A DNA stretch of 64,000 nucleotides from CAVUXJ01 sp963814975 (lineage in GTDB: Bacteria > Acidobacteriota > Vicinamibacteria > Vicinamibacterales > CAVVIG01), in contig CAWFFB010000022.1 in assembly GCA_963814975.1 (NCBI GenBank), forward strand, positions 186,001 to 250,000, given 5' to 3'. The notes below the pieces were generated by a model, which was not told where the DNA came from, searched no databases, and saw nothing but the letters and a program-made list of their open reading frames with translations. The position numbers and the translations under genes are program-made. This document shows, piece by piece, positions 45,366-54,623 of the stretch (its first letter is position 1; each line of letters opens with the position of its first letter).

Positions 45366-46831
45366 ACCCGGCCATCTCGCGATCGCGCATCTTCGAGTTG
45401 ACCAGCGATGAATGGGCGCTGACGTTCGCCGCGGCGCTGCTCACCGTCGCGGGGATCGCAGCTATCTCCCCCGACGTGACGGCCTGGTCGGCCCTCGGAT
45501 TGGGATTCAGCGCCCTCGTGATCGGCCATCTGTGTATGACCGCGCGGAGGTTTGTCGCGTTTCCGGACCTGATCGTGGCGGCCTCCTGTCTTCAGTGGAT
45601 CATCGCGCCATGGCTGGCGGCGGAGTATCCCTCGAGAATGGTCCTGTATCACATGATCCTCCCGATCGATGAGTACCTGCGCTACGCGGTACCGGCAACC
45701 ATGGCCATGTGGATCGGTCTCCATCTGCCCGCCAGCCGGATTTTATCGACGACGTGGGTGCTCCCTGAAACAGAACCGCTGTCGACACCCCTCCGGCGTA
45801 CTCTCGACACGGCGATCGTGATCGGGGTGATCGTCGATGTGTACTCGGACTACGTGCCTCCACAGCTGGCGTTTCTCGGCTACCTCATTGCCTCACTCCG
45901 ATTTGTCGGAGCGCTCGGGTGGATGATCACGAAAACGCCCGGGTGGGTGATACGGGTCCTGATGGTGATGTTGCATTTCGTCGCAACCCAGACCGCGGGG
46001 GGAGGCATGTTCTATCTCGTCGTGCACTGGGGCGGATACTTTCTCCTCGTGTACGGGTTCATGAAGCGCTGGCGCATGTCGATGGCTCTCGCCCTGATTG
46101 TCGGCATCATGGGGCTCGGTTTGCTGCAGACGGTCAAACCCACCTTCAGGGATTCCTTGATTGAGGAGCAGCCATCCGGCCGCGTCGAAGCATTCGCGAG
46201 ATTGACGTCGATGTTGTGGGAGCGGGTCAGCCAAGGTCACGCGTTGGATCCAAATGCTGACACCGGCGACACGCTGGTACGCTTCAATCAAGGCTGGATC
46301 ATCGCCCGCATCATGAAGCACGTCCCAGCGGAGGAACCGTACGCGATGGGCCAGACCCTGGCGGATGCGGCGATCTTCACGATCTTGCCGCGATTTCTAT
46401 TCCCGGGTAAGCGAGAAGGCGCGTCGACAGAGCTGTTCTTCCGGTTCACGGGCATCAAACTGCCGCCCAATACTCGTATGGGGCTCGGGATCATCGGGGA
46501 GTTCTATGCCAATTTCGGCACGGTGGGTGGTGTGGTGGCGACGTTTCTCTACGGCGGCGTGATGGGGTGGATCTTGCTGTTCTTTGCCGACCGCGCTCAG
46601 AAGAACCCGCTGTGGTGGGCGGTGGCTCCCGCAATTCTGCTGCCCTGCGTCGAGCCCGGATTCAACATCGAAGACGTCAGTAACCACATCGTCAAGGGAG
46701 CCGTCGTGTTCGCGATCGTCTGGAAGCTTTGCCCCCCGGTTCAGCGCCTGCTGGCCGCGCCGGCGGACACGCCGGCTGACGAGGAATTCGAGGACGTATC
46801 GCCCTTCGATGATGTGGTCACCGATCACTGA
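45350..46831 (+). CDS. O-antigen polymerase/ligase-like membrane protein
   Basis: A 493-residue protein with about ten hydrophobic segments and a long loop at residues 260-330 that contains ERVSQGHALDPNADTGDTLVRF and MKHVPAEEPYAMGQTL. GLGIIGEFYANFGTVGGVVATFLYGG is a late motif seen in Wzy-like and EpsG-like polymerases. It may polymerise repeat units in the periplasm. Sequence in this family is poorly conserved, so the assignment rests on topology and context. Confidence 0.7.
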   Translation: MPSMLNPAISRSRIFELTSDEWALTFAAALLTVAGIAAISPDVTAWSALGLGFSALVIGHLCMTARRFVAFPDLIVAASCLQWIIAPWLAAEYPSRMVLYHMILPIDEYLRYAVPATMAMWIGLHLPASRILSTTWVLPETEPLSTPLRRTLDTAIVIGVIVDVYSDYVPPQLAFLGYLIASLRFVGALGWMITKTPGWVIRVLMVMLHFVATQTAGGGMFYLVVHWGGYFLLVYGFMKRWRMSMALALIVGIMGLGLLQTVKPTFRDSLIEEQPSGRVEAFARLTSMLWERVSQGHALDPNADTGDTLVRFNQGWIIARIMKHVPAEEPYAMGQTLADAAIFTILPRFLFPGKREGASTELFFRFTGIKLPPNTRMGLGIIGEFYANFGTVGGVVATFLYGGVMGWILLFFADRAQKNPLWWAVAPAILLPCVEPGFNIEDVSNHIVKGAVVFAIVWKLCPPVQRLLAAPADTPADEEFEDVSPFDDVVTDH

Positions 46832-46863
46832 GAACGCCCCGCACCTGTTACTTCGAACCATTG

Positions 46864-48027
46864 ATGCGCGTGCTGCAGGTCGGCGAGAGTCTGGCCGTCG
46901 AATACGGCGGTACCGCCGCTGCATGCGCCGAGCTCACAAATCACCTGGCCCATCGCGGCGTCGATGTCTCCGTCATCACGCTCGGCGGCCCCAACGGTTC
47001 CGGCCCGGCGTGGGCCCTAGATCCCGCGGTTACCGCCGCCGTCTGCGTGCCCACGGTGCCGCGCCGGCTGGGGTACTGCCCGGGCATGCCGGAAATCCTC
47101 GAGTCCCTCGCGCCACAGGACCTCGTTCATGTGCATGGACTCTGGCGGCTGCACTACCTGCAGTCCGCGCAGTTTGCGCGCGCACGCAGCATCCCGGTGG
47201 TTGTCAGCGTTCACGGCATGCTGCTCGGCGGCGCACTGCGGCAGCGGGCCGCACTGAAACGCGTCGAGCGATGGCTCTTCCAGGATGCCCTCTTGCGGCG
47301 CGCCCGCTGCATGCACGCCACTTCATGCGCAGAAGCCGAGGCGATCCGGCGATTGGGCTTTGAGGGGCCGATTGCCGTGGTGCCGTGGGGCGTCCACCCC
47401 CCTGATGCGAGCGCTTCCCCGCCTCGGTCGCTCGCGCCGGACACCGCGCCCCACAGGGTGGTGCTCTATCTGGGCCGGCTGCATCCGACCAAGGGTCTGG
47501 AACCGTTGCTGCGCGCCTGGGCGCAGGTGCGCCAGCGATTCAGCGCGTGGCACCTCGTGGTAGCCGGTTATGACGAGGGAGCGTATCGATCCACGCTGGT
47601 CGCGCTGGCGACGGCACTGGGCATTACCGCAAGCGTCACTTTCGCCGGCCCGGCCCAAGGTTCGGCGCGCGAACAGCTGTTCGCGAATGCGAGCCTGGTC
47701 GTCGCGCCCTCCCCGGCGGAGAACTTCGGCTTCGTGGTGCCCGAGGCGCTGGTGCGCGGCATTCCGGTGATCGCGACGCAAGGCGCCCCATGGTCGAATC
47801 TGACCGCGGAAGCCTGCGGGTGGTGGGTAGTCCCCGGAGAGTCGTCGCTGGCGGCGGCGCTGGTCGAGGCGCTCAGCCAATCGCCGAAGGCGCTCCGTGA
47901 AATGGGAGAGCGGGGGCGCCGTCTCGTTCGCGACCGTTACACGTGGGACCGCGTCGTCACGTCGATGGTGGAACTGTATGAGTGGACACTCGGGCGCCGC
48001 GGAGAGCCGCCCTTCGTGCAACGCTGA
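46864..48027 (+). CDS. GT4 family glycosyltransferase
   Basis: A 387-residue GT-B protein. MRVLQVGESLAVEYGGTAAACAEL has the glycine-rich loop, then LVHVHGLWRLHYLQSAQFAR and VVSVHGMLLGGAL. The donor half has LYLGRLHPTKGLEPLLRAW, LVVAGYDEGAY and SPAENFGFVVPEALVRGIPVIAT with the E-x7-E motif. ATG 46864 was preferred over the TTG three bases earlier. Sugar unknown. Confidence 0.9.
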   Translation: MRVLQVGESLAVEYGGTAAACAELTNHLAHRGVDVSVITLGGPNGSGPAWALDPAVTAAVCVPTVPRRLGYCPGMPEILESLAPQDLVHVHGLWRLHYLQSAQFARARSIPVVVSVHGMLLGGALRQRAALKRVERWLFQDALLRRARCMHATSCAEAEAIRRLGFEGPIAVVPWGVHPPDASASPPRSLAPDTAPHRVVLYLGRLHPTKGLEPLLRAWAQVRQRFSAWHLVVAGYDEGAYRSTLVALATALGITASVTFAGPAQGSAREQLFANASLVVAPSPAENFGFVVPEALVRGIPVIATQGAPWSNLTAEACGWWVVPGESSLAAALVEALSQSPKALREMGERGRRLVRDRYTWDRVVTSMVELYEWTLGRRGEPPFVQR

Positions 48028-48030
48028 CCA

Positions 48031-49834
48031 ATGATCATTCTTGGCATTAACGCTTATCACGGCGATGTTTCGGCCGCGCTCGTGCGCGATGGGATGCTCG
48101 TGGCAGCGGTCGAGGAGGAGCGATTTCGCAGGGTGAAGCATTGGGCGGGCTTTCCCGAGGCCTCCATCCGCGCGTGCCTATCGATGGCAGGCGCCGAGCC
48201 CCGTGATGTGGACGCCTTTGCCGTCTCCCGCAATCCGGCCGCTCATCGATGGCGGAAGCTGTGGTACGTATTGAGCAACCGGCCCCCAAGAGCGCTTATC
48301 GGGGACCGCGCGCGGAACCTGCGACGCGTCGGCGGGATTGCCGGCGAGGTAGCGCGCGCCACCGGCCTGGACGAAGCGCACGTCCGCAGCCGCATGCACT
48401 GGGTCGAGCATCACCCGGCGCATCTGGCGAGCACCTTCTTCGTGTCGCCCTTCGACGAGGCCGCGGTATGCGCGATCGACGGCTTCGGCGACTTTGTGAG
48501 CACGTCGGTCGCGCGCGGCACAGGCACCACGCTCACCGCCCTCGATCGCGTGTACTTTCCTCATTCGCTCGGCCTCCTTTATCTTGCGGTCACCCAGTTT
48601 CTCGGGTTCCCCAGAGTACGGCGACGAATTCAAAGTGATGGGTCTGGCGCCGTACGGCGAGCCGCGGCAGCTGAACCTGCTTCGTCAGCTGGTTCAACTG
48701 GTGCCGGGCGGCGGCTTCAGGCTCGATCTCTCCTATTTCCGTCACGTCACGGAAGGCGTCGAAATGACATGGGATTCAGGCGAGCCGACGATCGGGCGTG
48801 TCTTCACGCCCAAGCTCGAAGCGTTGCTCGGTCCGGCGCGACGTCCGGATGACCGACTCACCGAGGAACACGATGCCATGGCGGCATCGCTCCAGCAGGT
48901 CTACGAAGAGGCGGCGTTCCACGTTCTGACTGCAGCACATGCGCGCACGAGATCGACGCGGCTCTGTCTGGCGGGGGGATGCGGCATGAACAGCGTCGCA
49001 AACGGCAAGATTCGGGAGCGGACCCCGTTTCGTGACGTGTACATCCAGCCCGCCGCTGGCGACAACGGCACCGCGCTCGGAGCCGCCTTTCACACGTGGC
49101 ACCGGTTGTCGCGGCAGCCCCGCCGGTTCGTGATGTCGCACAGCTACTGGGGCCCGGAGTACGGAGACGACGCGATTGAGCAGGCGATCCGCTCGCGAGA
49201 CGCCGACGTGCAGGAGCTTCAGTGCGACCGGCGAACCATCGCCGACGATAGTGCGCTGTGCGAGTGGGCGGCCGCCCGGCTCGCAGCCGGCTCAATCGTG
49301 GGGTGGTTTCAGGGACGGATGGAGTGGGGCGCCCGCGCGTTGGGCAACCGCAGCATTCTCGCCGATCCGCGCCGCGCGGACATGCGCGAGATCATCAACA
49401 GCAAGATCAAGTATCGCGAAAAGTTCCGGCCGTTCGCGCCGTCCACACTGGTCGAGACGACCGCCGATTTCTTCGTGGGCGCCGTGCCGGACCCGTTCAT
49501 GATCCAGGTCGTGCCCGTGCGGCCCGATCGGCGCGCCACGATCCCGGCGGTGACGCATGTCGACGGGTCGGGACGCCTGCACACCGTGGATCGCGCGGCG
49601 AACCTCCTCTACTGGACACTGATCGAACGCTTTGGACGTCTGACCGGCGTGCCGGTGCTGTTGAACACGTCGTTCAACGAGAACGAGCCAATCGTGCTGA
49701 CGCCTGGTGAAGCGCTCGACTGTTTTCTGAGAACGAGCATGGACGTGCTGGTGATGGGCCATCACGTGCTTGAAAAGTACCCCGAGCCGAACGGCGTGCT
49801 CGCAGCGATCGTCGGGGAGGGCGTCACGATATGA
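48031..49834 (+). pseudogene. NodU/CmcH-type carbamoyltransferase, frame broken by one base
   Basis: A carbamoyltransferase of about 600 residues. The first half reads IILGINAYHGDVSAALVRDG, VAAVEEERFRRVKH, VEHHPAHLASTFF and VCAIDGFGDF. Near 48609-48613 the frame breaks at FLGFP: removing one C from CCCC joins it to EYGDEFKVMGLAPYGEP, then LCLAGGCGMNSVANGKI, RMEWGARALGNRSILADPR and PVLLNTSFNENEPIV. Both the Kae1-like and the C-terminal domains are complete. Such enzymes put a carbamoyl group from carbamoyl phosphate on a sugar hydroxyl. A consensus error in the C-run is likely. Confidence 0.85.
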
Positions 49835-50847
49835 CCTGGAAAGGCGTGCGCGTGCTCGTCACAGGCGGTGCCTCGTTCATCGGATCACATCTGGTCGATG
49901 CGCTGGTCGCGAAGGGCGCCGACGTGCGCGTGGTCGACAACTTGAGCAGCGGCCGCCGGGAGAACCTCGCGGCGCACCTCGAGAAGGGCGCGATCGAGCT
50001 CTTCGAAGGCGATCTGCTGGACCCCGGGGTGGCCGATCGAGCCATCCGCGGTGTCGGCATTGTCTTTCACCTGGCCGCCGACCACGGCGGCCGCGGTTAC
50101 GTGGACCTCCATCAAGCAGCCTGCGCCAGCAACCTGCTCCTCGACGGGATGGTCTTTCACGCATGCCGGCAGGCCGGCGTCGCCAAGGTGGTCTATGCCT
50201 CGTCCGGCTGCGTGTATCCGAACCATCTGCAAACCGACGTCAGCCGCTCGCTGTTCCTGACCGAAGACATGGTCGGCCCGCCCTTCGATGCCGACAACAT
50301 GTACGGCTGGGCGAAGCTGATGGGAGAACTGACGCTCAAGGCGTACGGCAAGGACTGGGGCCTGAAATCGGCCTCCTGCCGATACTTCACCGTGTACGGC
50401 GATCGCGGCCACGAGAACCACGCCGTGCTGGCGATGATCGCGCGCGCGTTCGTCGGCCAGGATCCATTCGTGGTTTGGGGGAACGGCGAGCAAATCCGCA
50501 ACTGGACGCACGTCAGCGACATCGTCAGCGGCACCATGCTGGCCGCCGAACGGATCGACGACGGCACCGCGGTGAACCTTGGAACGATGGAGCGTACGCG
50601 CGTCATCGACGCAGTGGACGAAGTGTTGCGCATCACCGGTCATCGGGCCACGATCGAGTTCCATCCCGAAATGCCGACCGGACCGCTCAATCGCGTGGCC
50701 GATAACGCGCTTGCACGCCGCTTGCTCGACTGGGAGCCCCAGGTGAAGTTCATGGACGGACTTCACCGCACGATCGAATGGTACTTCGCGTCGAAACAAC
50801 GCTCAGCCGTGACCGAGACGCTTGAGCATCGATTGACCGAGCGCTAG
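49831..50847 (+). CDS. NAD-dependent epimerase/dehydratase (extended SDR)
   Basis: A 338-residue sugar-nucleotide epimerase. VLVTGGASFIGSHLVDAL binds NAD, VVDNLSSGRRENL follows, VYASSGCVYP supplies the catalytic Ser region and YGWAKLMGE the YxxxK pair. RNWTHVSDIVSGTMLAAE is the usual end motif. It is close to the GDP-mannose 3,5-epimerase and UDP-glucose 4-epimerase groups; the exact sugar cannot be read. The start overlaps the carbamoyltransferase by 4 bases. Confidence 0.88.
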   Translation: MTWKGVRVLVTGGASFIGSHLVDALVAKGADVRVVDNLSSGRRENLAAHLEKGAIELFEGDLLDPGVADRAIRGVGIVFHLAADHGGRGYVDLHQAACASNLLLDGMVFHACRQAGVAKVVYASSGCVYPNHLQTDVSRSLFLTEDMVGPPFDADNMYGWAKLMGELTLKAYGKDWGLKSASCRYFTVYGDRGHENHAVLAMIARAFVGQDPFVVWGNGEQIRNWTHVSDIVSGTMLAAERIDDGTAVNLGTMERTRVIDAVDEVLRITGHRATIEFHPEMPTGPLNRVADNALARRLLDWEPQVKFMDGLHRTIEWYFASKQRSAVTETLEHRLTER

Positions 50848-50857
50848 CAGGCACCTC

Positions 50858-52096
50858 CTGCACATCGCATTCTTCAACCGATCCTACTATCCGGACACGG
50901 CGGCAACGGGCCAGCTACTGACCGAGCTCTGCGAAGGACTGGTGCGCGATCACGGCTGGCGGGTGTCGGTGATTGCCGGCGTCCCTCTGCTTCCCGCGTC
51001 CGACTCAGGCACGGGGAAGGCGGTCGGGTGGCTGGTCGGCCGCGAGCAGCACGCGGGCGTCGACGTGTTTCGCGCGCGCGGCTCGCGCCTGTCAAAACGT
51101 CGCTTCGTCGGCCGATTCACCAATTACATGACGTATTTTGCATCGGCGTGCCTCGCCGGCCTGCGGCTCGAGAGGCCGGACCTGATCGTCGCGCTGACCG
51201 ATCCGCCGATCATCGGGCTGGCAGCCTGTCTGGCCTCACGACGGTACGGCGTGCCGTTCGTGATGTCGTACCGCGACGTGTTTCCGGAAGTCGCGAGGTT
51301 GCTCGAAGACTTCCACGTCGAGAGCGTTGACGCCATCCTTCAGCGAGTGAACAGGTTTCTCGTCGCCCGCGCCGACCGCGTCGTTGCCCTCGGCGAAAGC
51401 ATGCGGCGGCGCCTGATCGACGGCAAAGGTGCCGCCGCGCACAAGACCGTCGTCATTCCAGACTGGGCCGACTGTGAGGCGATCGTCCCGTCCCCCAAGC
51501 GCAATGCGTTCTCGGAAGCCCACGGCCTTGCCGACCGGTTCGTCGTCATGCACGCCGGTAACCTCGGCCTCTCCCAGAATCTCGAATCCGTCGTCGGGGC
51601 GGCGGCATACCTGCTCGATCTACCCAAGCTCGTACTGGTGTTTGTGGGAGAGGGCGTCAAGAAGCCGGCGCTCCAGGCAATCGCACGGGATCGGCGCCTG
51701 ACCAATGTGCAATTCCTGCCGTACCAGCCGAAGAGCGATCTCTCCAATACCTTCGCCGCCGCCGATTGCTTCGTCGTCTCACTGAGCGTCGGGCTGTCCG
51801 GCTTCATCGTACCGAGCAAGCTGTACGGAATCCTGGCAGCCGGCCGGCCTTACGTGGCCGCCATGGAGCGCGATTCAGAAGCGGTACAGATTGCCGAGCA
51901 GGAGGGCTGCGGTCTTGTCGCCGATCCCGGCAGCCCTGAAAGCCTCGCCGGACAGATTCGAGCCCTGTATCTGAATCGCGACTTGACGCGGCAGATGGGG
52001 GAACGCGCCCGGTTGGCCGGCCTGCGATTCGATCGGAGGGCGGGTGTGGCTGCGTACGATGCCCTCGCGCGTGATCTGGTTCACGGATCGCCATGA
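50858..52096 (+). CDS. WbuB-like GT4 glycosyltransferase, probable CTG start
   Basis: A GT-B protein of about 412 residues. The conserved N-terminus LHIAFFNRSYYPDTAATGQLL begins at a CTG (50858), 10 bases after the epimerase stop, with AGCAGG upstream. Between the in-frame TGA at 50834-50836 and this point no ATG, GTG or TTG occurs. A GTG at 50942 would cut off the first strand and helix, so CTG, or a misread base, is preferred. Later motifs are PPIIGLAACLASRRYGVPF, MSYRDVFPEVA, VVMHAGNLGLSQNLE and VPSKLYGILAAGRPYVA. It overlaps the next gene by 4 bases. Confidence 0.82.
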   Translation: MHIAFFNRSYYPDTAATGQLLTELCEGLVRDHGWRVSVIAGVPLLPASDSGTGKAVGWLVGREQHAGVDVFRARGSRLSKRRFVGRFTNYMTYFASACLAGLRLERPDLIVALTDPPIIGLAACLASRRYGVPFVMSYRDVFPEVARLLEDFHVESVDAILQRVNRFLVARADRVVALGESMRRRLIDGKGAAAHKTVVIPDWADCEAIVPSPKRNAFSEAHGLADRFVVMHAGNLGLSQNLESVVGAAAYLLDLPKLVLVFVGEGVKKPALQAIARDRRLTNVQFLPYQPKSDLSNTFAAADCFVVSLSVGLSGFIVPSKLYGILAAGRPYVAAMERDSEAVQIAEQEGCGLVADPGSPESLAGQIRALYLNRDLTRQMGERARLAGLRFDRRAGVAAYDALARDLVHGSP

Positions 52097-52719
52097 AACG
52101 CGCGTTCGACCTGTGCCTGTCGAGCATCGGCTTGATCCTGTCGGCCCCGCTCTGGATCGCAATCCCCATTGCCATCCGATTGGAAGACGGCGGACCGATC
52201 TTTTTTTCACAGGCCCGCATCGGCCTGAACGGTCGGGTGTTCCTGGCATTGAAGTTCCGATCGATGATCCCCGACGCCGAGGCGGTCAGCGGACCGGTCC
52301 AGGCGACCGAAGAGGATCCGCGCATCACGACGATCGGCCGCGTGCTGCGCGCGACGGCCATGGACGAACTGCCCCAGTTGTGGAACATCCTGGTGGGCGA
52401 CATGAGCTTTGTCGGACCGCGGCCGCTTCGACCCGGCGAGATCGCCGTGTGCGACGGCGAGCTGATCGCCTTGCACGACGTACCGGGGTACACACGGCGC
52501 CACAGCGTCCGGCCAGGATTGACCGGCCTGGCCCAGGTTTATGCGCGGCGCGATTTACGCCGGGCCGGGAAGTTCCGCCTCGATCTTCTGTACTTGAGGG
52601 AGGCCGGTCCCTGCCTGGATCTCAAGCTTCTGCTGCTGTCGTTCTGGATCACGGCTCGAGGCGAGTGGGAGCATCCCGACCGGCGTCTGCTGACGAAACA
52701 TCGAAAGGGCTCGCTATAA
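52093..52719 (+). CDS. Bacterial sugar transferase (WcaJ/PglC-type initiating enzyme)
   Basis: A 208-residue monotopic phosphoglycosyl transferase. A re-entrant hydrophobic helix at residues 6-28 is followed by KFRSM (54-58), the catalytic DE pair in MDELPQLWN (90-98) and FVGPRPL (106-112). It moves a sugar-phosphate to undecaprenyl phosphate and so starts the repeat unit. It lacks the extra transmembrane helices of WcaJ and is like PglC in size. It is the last gene of the polysaccharide operon. Confidence 0.92.
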   Translation: MKRAFDLCLSSIGLILSAPLWIAIPIAIRLEDGGPIFFSQARIGLNGRVFLALKFRSMIPDAEAVSGPVQATEEDPRITTIGRVLRATAMDELPQLWNILVGDMSFVGPRPLRPGEIAVCDGELIALHDVPGYTRRHSVRPGLTGLAQVYARRDLRRAGKFRLDLLYLREAGPCLDLKLLLLSFWITARGEWEHPDRRLLTKHRKGSL

Positions 52720-52732
52720 TGGCTGCCGAATG
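52715..52732 (+). promoter_or_regulatory. TATAAT box next to an ATG: candidate leaderless promoter
   Basis: A perfect TATAAT (52715-52720) ends 9 bases before the ATG at 52730, so transcription would begin about 2-3 bases before the start codon. No Shine-Dalgarno sequence is seen. A weak -35, CTGACG (52690-52695), lies at 19-base spacing inside the preceding gene. It would separate the following genes from the polysaccharide operon. Confidence 0.45.
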
Positions 52733-53881
52733 AGCGTCGACGTACTGGTAATTGGTGGCGGACCCGCGGGCCTGTACGCGGCGTGGCGCTGCTCGCAGGC
52801 GGGATTCTCGAGTCTGGTGTGCGAAGAGCACGCGGCAATCGGCACTCCCGTCCACTGCACGGGGGTGCTCAGCGCGGCCAGCTTCGACGAGTTCCCGATC
52901 CCGCGAGAGACGATCCTGAACCCGTTGACGACCGTCCAGTTCGTGTCGCCGACCGGCCTCGAGATGCGGTACACGCCCCCGACGTTGCAGGCCGTGGTCA
53001 TCGATCGCGCACAGTTCGACCAACGGTTGGCCGCTCAGGCCCTTGCGGCGGGCGCCGAGATCCGACTCGACACCAGGGTCAGCTCGTTGGAAATCACGCC
53101 CGATGCGGTCGTCGCCAACGCAGGAGGCATGCCGGTGCGCGCCCGTCTGGCGGTGCTGGCCTGCGGCGCGTCGTACACGCTGCAGCGCCGCCTCGGCCTC
53201 GGGCTGCCGCGAGCGTACCTGCAGACCGCGCAGCGCGAGCTGCCCGCGCGGACGTTGGGCGACGTCGTCATCCAATTCGGGTCTGCGGTCGCACCGGGCG
53301 GATTCGCGTGGGCAGTACCGATTAAACGGCCCGACGGACCCCACGTTCGCGTAGGCGTTATGGCGACCGGGCAGACGACGGGCTGGTACGACGCCATGGT
53401 CGGGCGGCTGGCGTCGTGGGGCGTCCAGTCCGACCGCGCGCGTCCGCGGCTGAAGTTTCTGCCCTTGCGATCGATCTCACGGACATTCGGCGACCGCTTG
53501 CTGGTCGTGGGCGACGCCGCCGGACTCGTCAAGCCGACGACGGGTGGGGGTATCTATTACAGCATCGTGAGCGCATCGCTCGCCTGCGACGTGGCCGAAA
53601 CCGCGTTGCGCCGCAACCGCCTTGGGAGTGCGGCGCTGTCGGCGTATCAATCGCGGTGGCGCCGGCGTCTATCGGGCGAGTTCCATGCGCAGTGGGCGCT
53701 GCGCCAGCTGGCCGAGCACATGAGCGATCGCCAGATCGACGCGTTGTTCGAGCTGGCCGTCTCCGACGGCGTGATGCCGATCGTGCAGCGGACGGCGAAC
53801 TTCAACCACCACCGCCATCTGATCAGCGCCCTGCTGCGGCACGCGCCCGCTCGTCAGATCTTCTGGCCCGCGAGAGGCTGA
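52730..53881 (+). CDS. Geranylgeranyl-reductase-family FAD-dependent oxidoreductase
   Basis: A 383-residue flavoprotein. VLVIGGGPAGLYAAW (5-19) binds the ADP of FAD, and LLVVGDAAGLVKPTTGGGIYYS (about 257-278) is the second FAD motif with the GGGI signature of geranylgeranyl reductases. VHCTGVLSAASF near residue 41 also fits that family, whose members reduce isoprenoid double bonds or act on related substrates. It lies 2 bases before the lasso B2 gene. Whether it modifies a lipid carrier or takes part in the peptide pathway cannot be told; I lean to the former. Confidence 0.85.
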   Translation: MSVDVLVIGGGPAGLYAAWRCSQAGFSSLVCEEHAAIGTPVHCTGVLSAASFDEFPIPRETILNPLTTVQFVSPTGLEMRYTPPTLQAVVIDRAQFDQRLAAQALAAGAEIRLDTRVSSLEITPDAVVANAGGMPVRARLAVLACGASYTLQRRLGLGLPRAYLQTAQRELPARTLGDVVIQFGSAVAPGGFAWAVPIKRPDGPHVRVGVMATGQTTGWYDAMVGRLASWGVQSDRARPRLKFLPLRSISRTFGDRLLVVGDAAGLVKPTTGGGIYYSIVSASLACDVAETALRRNRLGSAALSAYQSRWRRRLSGEFHAQWALRQLAEHMSDRQIDALFELAVSDGVMPIVQRTANFNHHRHLISALLRHAPARQIFWPARG

Positions 53882-53883
53882 TC

Positions 53884-54324
53884 TTGCTCCGACGCTTCTT
53901 CCACCTCTCGGCCTGCGATCGGCGGCTGGTGCTCGAGGCTGCATGCTTGCAGACCGGCATCGCAGCCGGACTCCGATTCATCCATTTCGGTCCGCTGCGA
54001 CGGTTGCTGGACCGGTTCAGTACGGCGCGAAGAACCGCCGATCCTGCTTCGGCATCAGTGGTGGCGACAATTGCCTGGGCCGTCGACGCGAGTAGCCGAC
54101 ACTTGGGCGCTGTGAGCACCTGCTTGACGGAAGCGCTGACGGCCGAGGCGATGTTACGGCGACGAGGCTACCCAGCACAGGCAGTGATCGGGATTGACCT
54201 TCCCAAAGGAGGAGTCCTGCACGCCCATGCGTGGACAGAGCTCGGCGCCACCATCGTCACGGGGGAGGCGGCCCGCGGCAGGTTTACGCTTATCGCGGTT
54301 CTGGAGGGCCGGAGGACATCGTGA
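53884..54324 (+). CDS. Lasso peptide B2 protease (transglutaminase-like)
   Basis: A 146-residue protein of the lasso-peptide B2 family (transglutaminase-like core 3), which cuts the leader from the precursor. The catalytic cysteine is C80 in VSTCLTEALTAEAML and the histidine H115 in HAHAWTEL; LRRRGYPAQAVIGI between them is typical. The N-terminal 60 residues are helical. I chose TTG 53884, two bases after the flavoprotein stop; no ATG is near. The end overlaps the B1 gene by 4 bases (GTGA), as usual for split B2-B1 pairs. Confidence 0.88.
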   Translation: MLRRFFHLSACDRRLVLEAACLQTGIAAGLRFIHFGPLRRLLDRFSTARRTADPASASVVATIAWAVDASSRHLGAVSTCLTEALTAEAMLRRRGYPAQAVIGIDLPKGGVLHAHAWTELGATIVTGEAARGRFTLIAVLEGRRTS

Positions 54325-54623
54325 GCGGAAACGACGTCGCATTGGACGCTCTCATCGAAATCGAGGAGAACGTGTTGTTTCGGGAGCTGAACGGGGAGGC
54401 CGTCCTTCTGAATGTCGAAACCGGCAACTACTTCGGCCTCGACCAGGTCGGGACGAGGGCGTGGACTCTGATCCGCGAGCACAAGGCGCTGAGCAAGGTG
54501 GTTGGCCTCATGGAGGCCGAATACGAGGTGTCACGCGACGCCCTTAGGAACGACCTCGTGGCATTGGCGAAGGAGCTCTCCGCTCATGGCCTGGTGCGCA
54601 TCAGTCGCGGTTTGCCTGAATGA
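54321..54623 (+). CDS. Lasso peptide B1, PqqD-like RiPP recognition element
   Basis: A 100-residue PqqD-like protein starting at GTG 54321. It has three beta strands (LFRELNGEAVLLNVETGNYFGLD) and helices ending in LVALAKELSAHGLV, the winged-helix RRE fold. It binds the leader of the precursor and brings it to the B2 protease and cyclase. The GNYFGLDQVGTRAW segment is the strongest family match. It overlaps B2 and the cyclase by 4 bases each, so translation is coupled. The longer frame from 54231 covers the end of B2 and is not used. Confidence 0.9.
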   Translation: MSGNDVALDALIEIEENVLFRELNGEAVLLNVETGNYFGLDQVGTRAWTLIREHKALSKVVGLMEAEYEVSRDALRNDLVALAKELSAHGLVRISRGLPE

